Positions 1-7,228 of a stretch of DNA of 22,259 nucleotides are shown here, piece by piece; positions within the stretch are counted from its first letter, which is position 1, and each line of letters begins with the position of its first letter. Position numbers and translations under genes: made by a program. The stretch comes from JAKQHY01 sp034429475 (GTDB lineage: Bacteria > Chloroflexota > Anaerolineae > B4-G1 > SLSP01), in NCBI GenBank assembly GCA_034429475.1, contig DAOUGD010000149.1, positions 1-22,259 on the forward strand. The letters are read 5' to 3'. The notes beneath the pieces are model-generated. The model ran no database searches. It was not told the origin of the DNA and saw only the letters and a program-made list of their open reading frames with translations.

Positions 1-42
1 TTCCGATCTGGGCGGCACCGATTTTTGTTTTGCGAAGGCTCT

Positions 43-1551
43 TTATTCCTTGGCGCGCAGATGTGGGTAGAGCAATACCTCGCGTATGGAGTGTTTGTCG
101 GTCAGGAGCATGGCCAGGCGATCGACCCCCATCCCAAAACCGCCGTTGGGGGGCATACCGTATTTCATTGCCCGTAAATAGTCTTCGTCCAGCGGATGCG
201 CTTCCTCGTCCCCATCTGCTTGGGCCATTCCCTGGTGCAGGAAACGTTTTTCTTGTTCAAAGGGATCGTTTAGTTCGGTGAAGGCATTGCCCATTTCTAT
301 GCCACCGATAAATAACTCAAAGCGCTCGACGTGGGTAGGATCGTCACTTTTTTGTTTCGCCAGCGGTGAAATTTCAATAGGGTAGTCGTACACAAACGTC
401 GGCTGGATAAGGGTTGGCTCTACCTCGGAAAGTAAATTGTCTACGAGATGCCCCCACGAAGCAGTGCTCGCCGCGTCGTAGCCGCGCTGCCGCATCTCGG
501 CGCGCAGAGATGCGGCGTCGGGGAAGGCGCTGTAGTCAATTCCCGTTCCGGCCAGGATTATATCGCGCAGTTTAAGGCGACGCCACGGCGGAGTAAGATT
601 GACCAGTTGTCCCTTAAAGGGGATTTCATAGGTTCCCAGAACGCGCTGCGCTGTATAGGCAATCATCTGTTCGGCGGTTTCCATCATTCCCTGTAGATCG
701 GTGTACGCGCAGTACAGTTCCAGTTGAGTGAACTCCGGGTTGTGTTTGTAGGATACCCCTTCATTGCGGAAGTCGCGCCCGATTTCATACACCCGCTCAT
801 ACATGCCGACTAATAATCGCTTCAGGTACAACTCGAAGGAGATACGCAGGTAGAGTTGTTGCTTGAGTTGGTTGTGATAAGTGGTGAAAGGACGGGCTGC
901 CGCGCCCCCATAGATCGGTTGCAACACCGGCGTTTCGACTTCCAGATAGTCGTGTTCGTCTAGCCAGGCGCGCAGTGTGGTGATGATCCGCGAGCGAGTG
1001 CGAAAGACTTCGCGCACTTCCCCGTTCACGGCCAGGTCGGCATAGCGCTGGCGGAAGCGTTCCTCTACATCCGAGAAGGCGCTGTAACGGGTCAGTTGCC
1101 CATCTTGCGCTTCATATTCTTTGGGGATGGGCAGCGGCGTGATAGCTTTGGCCAGCATCGTCAGGGTGTGCGCCTGCAAGCTGATCTCCCCTGTGCGCGT
1201 GCGCATCAGTGGGCCGCTGGCTTCCACGAAATCGCCCAGATCAAAGACCTTTTTGAACAGCGCGAGCGTCTCTTCACCCAATTCGTTCTGGCGTAGGAAG
1301 AGTTGGAGTTTGCCGCTGCCGTCTTCGATGTGGGCGAAGGCCACTTTACCCATCACCCGGCTGCTGATGATTCTACCGGCTACCGTAGCTATTGGAATCT
1401 CATCGCCAGACTTTTCGGCAGCTTCAAAAGCGGCAATGGCTGCCTGTACTGTGTGGCTGCGCTGGGAGTGATGGGGATATGGAGCATAGCCGGCCTCTTT
1501 GAGCCGTTCCATTTTTTCGACGCGTTGTTGTTCAAGTTCGTTTAATTCCAT
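43..1551 (-). CDS. lysS: Lysyl-tRNA synthetase, class II
   Basis: This cytoplasmic enzyme charges tRNA-Lys with lysine using ATP. The 502-residue protein is full length for the class II family. An OB-fold anticodon-binding domain lies at about residues 55-135 and the catalytic core at about 165-500. Visible motifs are GGAAARPF (215-222), motif 2 FRNEG followed by HNPEFTQLELY (261-280) and motif 3 GFGMGVDRLAM (471-481). The ATG has AAGGAG about 7 nt upstream. The gene lies downstream of greA on the same strand, separated by an 82-bp gap that contains the greA terminator, so it is read either by read-through or from an unidentified promoter. The stop codon is 42 bp from the window edge and the gene is complete. 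Assignment is very secure. Confidence 0.98.
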   Translation of the reverse strand: MELNELEQQRVEKMERLKEAGYAPYPHHSQRSHTVQAAIAAFEAAEKSGDEIPIATVAGRIISSRVMGKVAFAHIEDGSGKLQLFLRQNELGEETLALFKKVFDLGDFVEASGPLMRTRTGEISLQAHTLTMLAKAITPLPIPKEYEAQDGQLTRYSAFSDVEERFRQRYADLAVNGEVREVFRTRSRIITTLRAWLDEHDYLEVETPVLQPIYGGAAARPFTTYHNQLKQQLYLRISFELYLKRLLVGMYERVYEIGRDFRNEGVSYKHNPEFTQLELYCAYTDLQGMMETAEQMIAYTAQRVLGTYEIPFKGQLVNLTPPWRRLKLRDIILAGTGIDYSAFPDAASLRAEMRQRGYDAASTASWGHLVDNLLSEVEPTLIQPTFVYDYPIEISPLAKQKSDDPTHVERFELFIGGIEMGNAFTELNDPFEQEKRFLHQGMAQADGDEEAHPLDEDYLRAMKYGMPPNGGFGMGVDRLAMLLTDKHSIREVLLYPHLRAKE

Positions 1552-1588
1552 TGGATAACTCCTTGTGTGCTGAAAAGACTATTACAAA

Positions 1589-1616
1589 ACAAGCCCATAC
1601 GCTTGTATGGGCTTGT
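1589..1616 (-). terminator. Intrinsic terminator between greA and lysS
   Basis: A perfect 12-bp inverted repeat (ACAAGCCCATAC, 1589-1600, and GTATGGGCTTGT, 1605-1616) has a 4-nt loop. On the minus strand it is followed by a short T-rich stretch (TTTTG). It starts about 18 nt past the greA stop, so it most likely ends or attenuates greA transcription ahead of lysS. Confidence 0.75.
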
Positions 1617-1633
1617 CTGGGGTTGCAGTGATG

Positions 1634-2104
1634 TTACTCGACGATGATGACTTCAAAGACAATGTCTCCATCCGGCGCCTGGACGATGGCCTTGTTGCCA
1701 ACGCGCTTGCCCAACAGGGCCTTCCCTAAAGGCGACTCATTGGAGATTTTCCCATGAGCCGGATCCGCCTCTGCCGATCCGACCACATGATATTTTTCAA
1801 TGTTGTCCGTGCCGACCTCTTTGACAGTAACGTGACTGCCCAGTCCGACCGCGCCGGTGGATTTAACGCCCTCAATGATGACGGCTTTGCGCAGTTGTTC
1901 TTCCAACGACAGGATTTTTCCTTCCACGAAGAATTGCTCGCGGCGCGCATCTTCCAATTCGGCGTTTTCGATCAATTCACCCTCGCCCAAGGCGGCATGG
2001 AGGCGATTGGCCACTTCCTGGCGGCGGACAGTTTTGAGGTAGTTTAGCTCTTTTTCAAGCGTCTCGTATCCGTCATGGGTCAAATACACTGGGCTTCTGC
2101 TCAT
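1634..2104 (-). CDS. greA: Transcription elongation factor GreA
   Basis: GreA binds in the RNA polymerase secondary channel and stimulates cleavage of backtracked RNA. I chose the internal ATG at 2104, giving 156 residues, because GGAGGGAA sits about 9 nt upstream and the family begins with this M-x-x-x-P-V-Y-L-T style N-terminus. The upstream in-frame ATG at 2134 would add 10 unsupported residues. The N-terminal coiled coil is at about residues 8-75 and the C-terminal FKBP-like domain at about 82-156. The coil-tip motif usually reads GDLSENAEY. Here it is GELIENAEL (42-50), so the first tip acid is Glu instead of Asp and the Tyr is Leu. The acidic tip (E43, E46) is kept, so a cleavage-active GreA is still the best call. 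It has its own promoter and a terminator in its leader. Confidence 0.96.
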   Translation of the reverse strand: MSRSPVYLTHDGYETLEKELNYLKTVRRQEVANRLHAALGEGELIENAELEDARREQFFVEGKILSLEEQLRKAVIIEGVKSTGAVGLGSHVTVKEVGTDNIEKYHVVGSAEADPAHGKISNESPLGKALLGKRVGNKAIVQAPDGDIVFEVIIVE

Positions 2105-2143
2105 GAAATAGTTCCCTCCAACGCTTTTAATCAATGGCTTTAT

Positions 2144-2178
2144 AAAACAAAAACCCGAGAGCGCGTGGCGCTCACAGG
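2144..2178 (-). terminator. Intrinsic terminator in the greA leader / after the kinase operon
   Basis: On the minus strand a 6-bp GAGCGC/GCGCTC stem (2159-2173) extends through one T-T mismatch to about 10 bp (2154-2178). TTTTTGTTTT follows immediately (2153-2144). It lies 64 bp beyond the stop of the GAF histidine kinase and suits termination of that operon. It also lies between the putative greA promoter and the greA start, so it can act as an attenuator of greA. Confidence 0.75.
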
Positions 2179-2185
2179 CTAATCC

Positions 2186-2213
2186 ATAATAACATGGTTC
2201 TGGATTTTGTAAA
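2186..2213 (-). promoter_or_regulatory. Putative greA promoter with extended -10
   Basis: The minus strand reads TTTACA (2213-2208), a 16-bp spacer and TATTAT (2191-2186), preceded by TG as an extended -10. The predicted start would be near 2180, leaving a leader of about 75 nt before the greA ATG. This is a pattern match only. Confidence 0.5.
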
Positions 2214-2241
2214 GTTAGGAAAATGCTCAGACGAGGGCTTT

Positions 2242-3477
2242 TTATGCGATGGCCTGTTCAGAGGAAATCACGGGCAGAGAGAAATAGAACGTACTTCCCT
2301 TGCCCACTTGGCTTTTTACGCCGATATGCCCCTGGTGCGCTTCCACAATCTGGCGGGCGACGACCAATCCCAATCCCGTACCGGTGGCTTTGCGTTCACT
2401 GCCTGGCAGTCGTGAAAACTTTTGGAATAACCTGGGAATTTGCTCTTCGGGGATTCCTGGACCGGTGTCCGTGACTGCGATGGTTACATGGTTGCTATCT
2501 GCGGATGCGGCCACTGTGACCGTATCGCCAGGGTCGGAATACTTAATGGCATTACTGAGCAAATTGAGGAGCACCTGGTGAATTCGTTGTGTGTCGCCGA
2601 GAGTCAATGGCAGGTTTTCGGGTATTTCAACCTCAAGAATGCGCGCTTTGTCTTTGGCCGAGGGGCGAATGACATCGGCGGCCAGGTTGATGGCCTCGGC
2701 GATTTGCAGCGGCTCGCGCGCCATTTGGATGCGTCCTGATTCCAGGCGCGCCAGATCCAGAAAGGTCGTCGCCAGGCTGCTGACGCGCTCCGTTTCCTGG
2801 AGGATGATGTTGGCGAACTTGTTCCGCATCTCGGTATTGAGATTGGGGCGTTGCAGCAGGTCGGCATAGGACATAATCGCTGTCAAAGGGGTGCGAATTT
2901 CATGGATGACTTCAGACACCCAATCACTCTGCTCAAAGAGGCGGGCGTTTTGTACCGCCACCGCCGCAATGCTGGCGAGCGTCTCTAGCGTTTCTATGTC
3001 CTGGGGGGTGAAGCAGTAGCGGGCTTTCATCGTGACGGATTCGACGACGCCAATGACGGTGTCGCCGAAAATCATCGGAACGGCGATGATGGACTGTGTG
3101 GCATCAATGGAACCGATATTGTACAGGCGCGGATCCGACTGAGCGTCTTCAACGATGACCAATTCTCGGTTTTGAACGACCCAGCCGGCAAGGCTTCCTT
3201 GAATGGGCACCTCAACGACTTCCAGTGCGTTGGCGCCTGGGCCAGAAGTGGCCGCAAACCGCAAGTTTCCCTCACTCTCTACCAGCAAAATAGACGCGCC
3301 ATCTGCGTGGGTCAACGTTTGCGCTGCATCCACAATCTGCTGCAACAGGCGGCGCATCTCCAATGTGGAATTCAAATTTCGGCTGATTTTGATCAATTCT
3401 TCCAGGACAGCAACTTTTTTCACGAGTTGTTCCTGTGTCTTTTCGGATTCTTTAGAATCTTCACACTTAGTTTTCAT
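2242..3477 (-). CDS. GAF-domain sensor histidine kinase (soluble)
   Basis: This 411-residue cytoplasmic histidine kinase has no membrane segment. A short coiled coil (about residues 8-45) leads into a GAF domain (about 35-180). A HisKA dimerisation domain follows with phospho-acceptor His192 in VIHEIRTPLTAI, then a HATPase_c domain with the N box LLNLLSNAIKYS (303-314), G1 DTGPGIP (337-343) and G2 GTGLGL (366-371). All catalytic boxes are canonical, so it should be active. The stop of the upstream receiver-ATPase gene is 22 bp before this start and no strong Shine-Dalgarno is visible, which fits translation coupled to that gene. The likely partner is therefore the receiver-ATPase. The GAF ligand cannot be told from sequence. 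Confidence 0.93.
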   Translation of the reverse strand: MKTKCEDSKESEKTQEQLVKKVAVLEELIKISRNLNSTLEMRRLLQQIVDAAQTLTHADGASILLVESEGNLRFAATSGPGANALEVVEVPIQGSLAGWVVQNRELVIVEDAQSDPRLYNIGSIDATQSIIAVPMIFGDTVIGVVESVTMKARYCFTPQDIETLETLASIAAVAVQNARLFEQSDWVSEVIHEIRTPLTAIMSYADLLQRPNLNTEMRNKFANIILQETERVSSLATTFLDLARLESGRIQMAREPLQIAEAINLAADVIRPSAKDKARILEVEIPENLPLTLGDTQRIHQVLLNLLSNAIKYSDPGDTVTVAASADSNHVTIAVTDTGPGIPEEQIPRLFQKFSRLPGSERKATGTGLGLVVARQIVEAHQGHIGVKSQVGKGSTFYFSLPVISSEQAIA

Positions 3478-3499
3478 GGTAGTTTTTGTTGGACTGGGC

Positions 3500-4639
3500 C
3501 TAAATGGTTTTGGTGATGGATTGTACTACAAGCCGTACCTGTTGTGAGATCAGCCCCTGCGGCTGTATCGCAACCATAGGGCGGCCGGTTTGCGCGCTTT
3601 CGTAAGCCAGGTCCGGCGCCGGTGGAATTCCGCAGATCATTTCGCGCTGCAACTTCTGCTCAACAGCGTTACGGTTGAGGGAAGAGACCGCCGGGATGCG
3701 GTTGATGAGGACGACACGGGCTTTGTGGGCGCCGATGTTTTGTTGATCCAGGATCTCTAACATCTCCTGGGCCATCGTCATCCCTATCGGATTAGGGTCT
3801 AACGTTACGATGATCTCGTTGGCCATTCTTAATGCTTCCGCCGTTGCTTCGTCCATAGCCAGAGGCAAATCCAGCAGGATGTAGTCGTAATCAGCATTCA
3901 AGTAGCGCAGAATAGTGCGAACGTGGTCCTTGCTCAATGGCGTTCCCAGTCCCCGAGGAGTGATTTTGCTGAGCAAGACATGGATACCCGAACTATGTCG
4001 CACCATATGTTCTGTAACCGCTCCCTTGGTGAGGGAGGCCAGGGGGCGGTCTAACAGTTTTTGCAGGCCGCCGGAAGCGGTGATTCCCAACTGTACGGCT
4101 ATGGTGCCACTGCCTTCCCGCAGCTCGACCAGGGCCACCTGTTTTTCGGCATACATATGCTTCATTTCCAAGGCCGTGTTGACGATGAGGGTGGTGGTGC
4201 CGGTGCCGCCTTTGGTGGGCAAAAAGCCAACAATATACCCCCGTTCGCTGTCGGCGTTGATGCGGGTTTTACGCTGCAAGAGTGCCTCAACGCGCGTGAT
4301 CAGTTCGGCCGGATGGATCGGCTTGGTGAGGTAATCGTCGGCCCCGGCCTGGAAGCCGGCAATTTTGTCGTTTACCGTAGTTTTGGCCGTGAACATCAGG
4401 ATGGGTATGTTTTCCGTCGTAGGATGACGGCGTAATTGTCCGGCAACTTGATAGCCATCCATATCCGGCATCATTACATCCAGGATGATGAGATCAGGCT
4501 GTGTTTCTACGGCCTTTTCTAACGCCTGACGTCCCGAGGCGGCTGCCACAATGGTGTACCCCTTGCGTTCGAGCATAATGCCAACGAGACGCAGGGCTTC
4601 AACATCATCATCTACAATGAGAATGTGTTGCGATGTCAT
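3500..4639 (-). CDS. Receiver domain fused to a CpaE/TadZ-like MinD-family ATPase
   Basis: The 379-residue fusion has an N-terminal response-regulator receiver (residues about 5-122; acidic pocket D10-D12, phospho-acceptor D54 in LDVMMPDMDG, K106 in LTKP). A ParA/MinD-like domain occupies about 135-379. The deviant Walker A motif reads KGGTGTTT (143-150): the signature K143 is present, but the P-loop lysine of KGGxGK is Thr. Walker B is probably ILLDLP (254-259). In CpaE/TadZ proteins a receiver-like domain plus an atypical ATPase localises type IV pilus/Tad machinery, but no pilus gene is seen here. Here the receiver keeps its phosphorylation residues and the gene sits in an operon with a histidine kinase, so phosphorylation may control the ATPase-like domain. 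AGGGG lies about 9 nt before the ATG. Confidence 0.9.
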   Translation of the reverse strand: MTSQHILIVDDDVEALRLVGIMLERKGYTIVAAASGRQALEKAVETQPDLIILDVMMPDMDGYQVAGQLRRHPTTENIPILMFTAKTTVNDKIAGFQAGADDYLTKPIHPAELITRVEALLQRKTRINADSERGYIVGFLPTKGGTGTTTLIVNTALEMKHMYAEKQVALVELREGSGTIAVQLGITASGGLQKLLDRPLASLTKGAVTEHMVRHSSGIHVLLSKITPRGLGTPLSKDHVRTILRYLNADYDYILLDLPLAMDEATAEALRMANEIIVTLDPNPIGMTMAQEMLEILDQQNIGAHKARVVLINRIPAVSSLNRNAVEQKLQREMICGIPPAPDLAYESAQTGRPMVAIQPQGLISQQVRLVVQSITKTI

Positions 4640-4658
4640 CTTTTTTCCCCTTTGCCAT

Positions 4659-4667
4659 TGTGGATAA
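4659..4667 (-). promoter_or_regulatory. Perfect DnaA box downstream of dnaA
   Basis: The plus strand reads TGTGGATAA, which is the consensus TTATCCACA on the minus strand. It lies 19 bp upstream of the receiver-ATPase ATG and beyond the dnaA terminator. It is a single box in a 176-bp gap, so it could be a DnaA-controlled promoter element or part of a dispersed origin region. I see no cluster that would justify an oriC call. Confidence 0.55.
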
Positions 4668-4760
4668 CCTGATTATAGCGTAAAGGCCTCTCCGCTTCAA
4701 GCGGCATGACCGGGAATTGCCATCCTCTCATTAACGTCTCATTGTACCATAGGAATGCAG

Positions 4761-4802
4761 AAAAAAATAACTTCCCCCAACCTTGCGATTGAGGGAAGTT
4801 AT
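4761..4802 (-). terminator. dnaA intrinsic terminator
   Basis: On the minus strand, 14-bp arms (4802-4789 and 4780-4767) form a stem with one G-U wobble and an 8-nt loop, followed by a run of T (plus-strand A run 4761-4767). It begins 14 bp past the dnaA stop. This is a textbook rho-independent terminator. Confidence 0.9.
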
Positions 4803-4815
4803 CTGGAGCGTTGGA

Positions 4816-6159
4816 CTAATTTTGCCCGTAAAGTTGCGCCTTGATGCTCATGACCTCACGTTTGAGTTGATCATCTTGTTCTATCTTCACCCGTACACGT
4901 TCATAGCCATAAAGGACGGTGGTGTGATCCCGCCCCCCCAATTCCGCCCCGATTTGGGGGAGGGAGGCGTTGGTTTCCTCACGCATCAGGTACATCGCTA
5001 CCTGACGGGGTTGCGCCACCCGTCGGCTGCGCTCGGCGCTGCGCAAATCATCCTGATCCAGGCCGTAATATAGGGCCACGGCGTCCAGGATTTCATTCGC
5101 CGATATTTCCGGCCGGTTGGGCAGCAAATCAGCCAACGCCTGTTCCGCGATTTGCTTGGACAGGGGCAACCCGGTCAGGCGCGTCATGGCCAGGACTCGG
5201 TTGAGCGCCCCTTCCAGCTCACGGATGTTGCTCTCGATGTGGGTGGCGATGTAGCCTAGCAGAGTATTGGGGATTTCGACGCCCAACTGCTCGGCCTTGG
5301 ACTGTAAAATCGCCACCCGTGTCTCATAATCAGGGGATTGGATGTCCACAATCAGCCCCCACTCGAAGCGTGACCGCAGCCGTTCTTCCAGTGTGACCAT
5401 CGCCTTGGGTGGGCGGTCGCTGCTCAAGATGACCTGCCGGCGAGTGTCGCGTAGTGCGTTAAAGGTGTGAAAAAACTCTTCCTGAGTGCTTTCCTTGCCG
5501 GCGATGAACTGGATGTCATCCACCAACAATACGTCCGCAGTGCGATATTTTTCCCGGAATTGATCTGTCGTGTGGGTGCGGATGGCTTCAATCAGGTTGT
5601 TGGTGAACGTTTCCGACGACACGTAAAGCACCTGCATCCCTTGCCGGTAACAGATATGTCCGATGGCGTGTAACAGGTGGGTTTTCCCTAGTCCCACCCC
5701 GCCGTGAATGAACAGGGGATTGTAGGCGCGCGCCGGCGCCTCCGCAACCGCCTGCGAGGCTGCCTGCGCCAGGCGGTTACTCGGCCCCACCACGAAGCTG
5801 CTAAAAGTGTAGTCAGGGTTAAGCCCCGGATCGTACACCGTTGGCGCAGGAAGGTCTATGGCATTCATTGGCAGCAGCGCCGGCGGTTCGTGGAACCGCT
5901 TGGCCTCCCATACTACAAAGCGCGCCTGCATCTCTTCACCTGTGATGCGGCGGAGGGTGCGTTGCACGACCGGGTAGAGGCGGTTTCCCAGCCATTCCAC
6001 AGCATAACCATTTTTTACACCGACAATGACGGTGGCGTCATCTTCAATTCCAATACAATGTGTATCACGCAGCCAGGTATCAAATGTGGCGCGCGTCATT
6101 TGCAGTTCGAGTTCTCCTAAAGCGGCTTGCCACAATCTTTGAGGATTCGCGCTATTCAT
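4816..6159 (-). CDS. dnaA: Chromosomal replication initiator DnaA
   Basis: DnaA is the AAA+ protein that binds DnaA boxes and opens the origin. The ATG at 6159 (447 residues) is chosen because AAAGGAA lies about 8 nt upstream and the family N-terminus begins there (LWQAALGELELQMTRATFDTWL region). The open frame continues 33 codons further up, but that stretch looks like leader. Domain I is at residues 5-85, a short linker at about 86-115 and the AAA+ core at about 116-325. The core has Walker A GGVGLGKT (153-160), Walker B VLLVDDIQ (210-217) and the RLRSRFEWGL arginine-finger region (260-269). DNA-binding domain IV has GGRDHTTVLYGYE (408-420). Two G-rich or boxed regulatory sites flank the gene. 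No dnaN or gyrase neighbours are present, unlike the classic origin locus. Confidence 0.98.
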   Translation of the reverse strand: MNSANPQRLWQAALGELELQMTRATFDTWLRDTHCIGIEDDATVIVGVKNGYAVEWLGNRLYPVVQRTLRRITGEEMQARFVVWEAKRFHEPPALLPMNAIDLPAPTVYDPGLNPDYTFSSFVVGPSNRLAQAASQAVAEAPARAYNPLFIHGGVGLGKTHLLHAIGHICYRQGMQVLYVSSETFTNNLIEAIRTHTTDQFREKYRTADVLLVDDIQFIAGKESTQEEFFHTFNALRDTRRQVILSSDRPPKAMVTLEERLRSRFEWGLIVDIQSPDYETRVAILQSKAEQLGVEIPNTLLGYIATHIESNIRELEGALNRVLAMTRLTGLPLSKQIAEQALADLLPNRPEISANEILDAVALYYGLDQDDLRSAERSRRVAQPRQVAMYLMREETNASLPQIGAELGGRDHTTVLYGYERVRVKIEQDDQLKREVMSIKAQLYGQN

Positions 6160-6248
6160 AAAAATTCCTTTGCTTGTCGGCGGCACAAGACTTACTTCCT
6201 GTGCAGCGTAAGTTAATAGAGTGACCGTTTTCTTGAGGGCGTGAGGGG

Positions 6249-6310
6249 CAGACTTCATCCGGTTTCGACCTGTCTGGGGTAGACCCTATCCCCTGGTGGT
6301 GGGAACCACC
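6249..6310 (-). promoter_or_regulatory. Structured 5' leader of dnaA
   Basis: Three adjacent hairpin-forming segments are visible: CAGAC (6249-6253) with GTCTG (6272-6276), enclosing GGT-ttcg-ACC (6261-6270); a GGG/CCC element at about 6277-6292; and GGTGGT (6295-6300) with ACCACC (6305-6310) around a 4-nt loop. They lie 90-150 nt before the dnaA start. No known riboswitch class is recognised. Confidence 0.4.
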
Positions 6311-6415
6311 GCCTCAACTGACCATTCACATTCTACCAGAAAAGCCGTTTCAACACAACGCCTTGGAGGGGAGTTTTCCTTAAAAACCTGTTAGTTTTAA
6401 TATTGCTTTTTTGCT

Positions 6416-6424
6416 TGTGAATAA
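6416..6424 (-). promoter_or_regulatory. DnaA box in the dnaA leader
   Basis: The plus strand reads TGTGAATAA, i.e. TTATTCACA on the minus strand, a full match to TTATNCACA. It lies about 35 nt downstream of the predicted dnaA transcription start, a position suited to autorepression by DnaA. Confidence 0.6.
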
Positions 6425-6460
6425 CAAACTCTCTGTGCCACACCCCTATGGAGTCAGTCT

Positions 6461-6466
6461 AGTATA
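6461..6466 (-). promoter_or_regulatory. Putative dnaA -10 element
   Basis: The minus strand reads TATACT here. The candidate -35 upstream is weak (TTAACC at a short 15-bp spacing). If used, the dnaA leader would be about 295 nt long and would include the DnaA box and hairpins. Confidence 0.35.
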
Positions 6467-6572
6467 ACCACAATATCTGCCGGTTAAGGTTGTGGAGAGA
6501 GTCCCAGTGGTTGGTAAGGAATTGTTTTTACCAGAGCATTTTGCTTACATAACGCAAAAAAGACATTTTTCT

Positions 6573-7157
6573 CTAGCTGGTGGTGCGCCGACCGGTGCGT
6601 TGCTCACGGCCACGGGCGCGTTGGACTTCCAGTTGCCGCGAGAGTCCCATCCAATCGTCTACCGGCAGTACCAGCGCGCATTCTTGGGGATGCAAGAGGT
6701 ACGGGTGAAACCAGAGTTTTATCCACCATAACGGCAGTGGGAAACTCTTCAGCGAGATGACAATGACCGTCTGCCCCCAGAGCTTCTGGTACATCTGTAA
6801 GCGCGCGCGTTTCTCTTTTTCGGGAGGGAAGATGTTGTTGAAGAGCATCGGGCGGATCAGCTCAATGCGACTGTAAGAAAATACCACGGGATAGAAGGGC
6901 GTGTGGATCACAAAGTGATTGGGCCGGCAAGCCACTGCCGCCTGGCGTGCGAAGATGGCGTAGATCACCAACAGGACACCAATGCCGGAAATTACCAGGA
7001 TTAAGGGCGCAAGGCTCTGCTCCGGGAGGAACAACTGGGGCGCGGCCCACCACAACGCGATGCCGCCCGGAATGAGCCAGAAAGCCGGCATCAGCCAATG
7101 CTTTGAGAGGAGCACGTAGGGCCACAAACGAAAGCGCGTCTTGGACTTCTGAGCCAT
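6573..7157 (-). CDS. Two-helix membrane protein with a PH-like C-terminal region
   Basis: I do not recognise a named gene. The ATG at 7157 (194 residues) is chosen because AGGAGG lies about 7 nt upstream. The upstream in-frame ATG at 7178 would place that Shine-Dalgarno inside the coding region. Two hydrophobic helices (about residues 20-40 and 49-70) are followed by a soluble part (about 75-170) beginning CRPNHFVIHTPFYPVVFSYSRIELIRP. That segment has the beta-rich, S-x-I-x-x-I style of bacterial PH (YdbS/YdbT-like) domains. The tail is rich in Arg and Gln. It lies 71 bp downstream of nth and is probably cotranscribed with NUDIX and nth. The PH assignment is by visual resemblance only. Confidence 0.75.
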   Translation of the reverse strand: MAQKSKTRFRLWPYVLLSKHWLMPAFWLIPGGIALWWAAPQLFLPEQSLAPLILVISGIGVLLVIYAIFARQAAVACRPNHFVIHTPFYPVVFSYSRIELIRPMLFNNIFPPEKEKRARLQMYQKLWGQTVIVISLKSFPLPLWWIKLWFHPYLLHPQECALVLPVDDWMGLSRQLEVQRARGREQRTGRRTTS

Positions 7158-7228
7158 TGAATTTCCTCCTCCATCCATAGTCTGGTAGTCGTTAGTCGCG
7201 TCGTCAAATTATCGGAAAACTCTGCTTG

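Larger units (their letters stand above)
6160..6572. other. 413-bp non-coding region upstream of dnaA
   Basis: No gene is supported here. The region holds a putative minus-strand dnaA promoter (6461-6466 as -10), one good DnaA box (6416-6424), a set of hairpins (6249-6310) and the 3' flank of the membrane protein gene ending at 6573. Only one convincing DnaA box and no A+T-rich repeat array are visible, so it looks more like an autoregulated leader than a full origin. Confidence 0.6.

Noticed and set aside
6160..6258. 33-codon N-terminal extension of dnaA
   Set aside because: No ribosome site is seen at the upper ATG, the DnaA family N-terminus starts at 6159, and the stretch overlaps leader hairpins.
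6160..6572. Origin of replication upstream of dnaA
   Set aside because: Only one full DnaA box was found by eye, other candidates have two or more mismatches, and no AT-rich unwinding repeats are evident.
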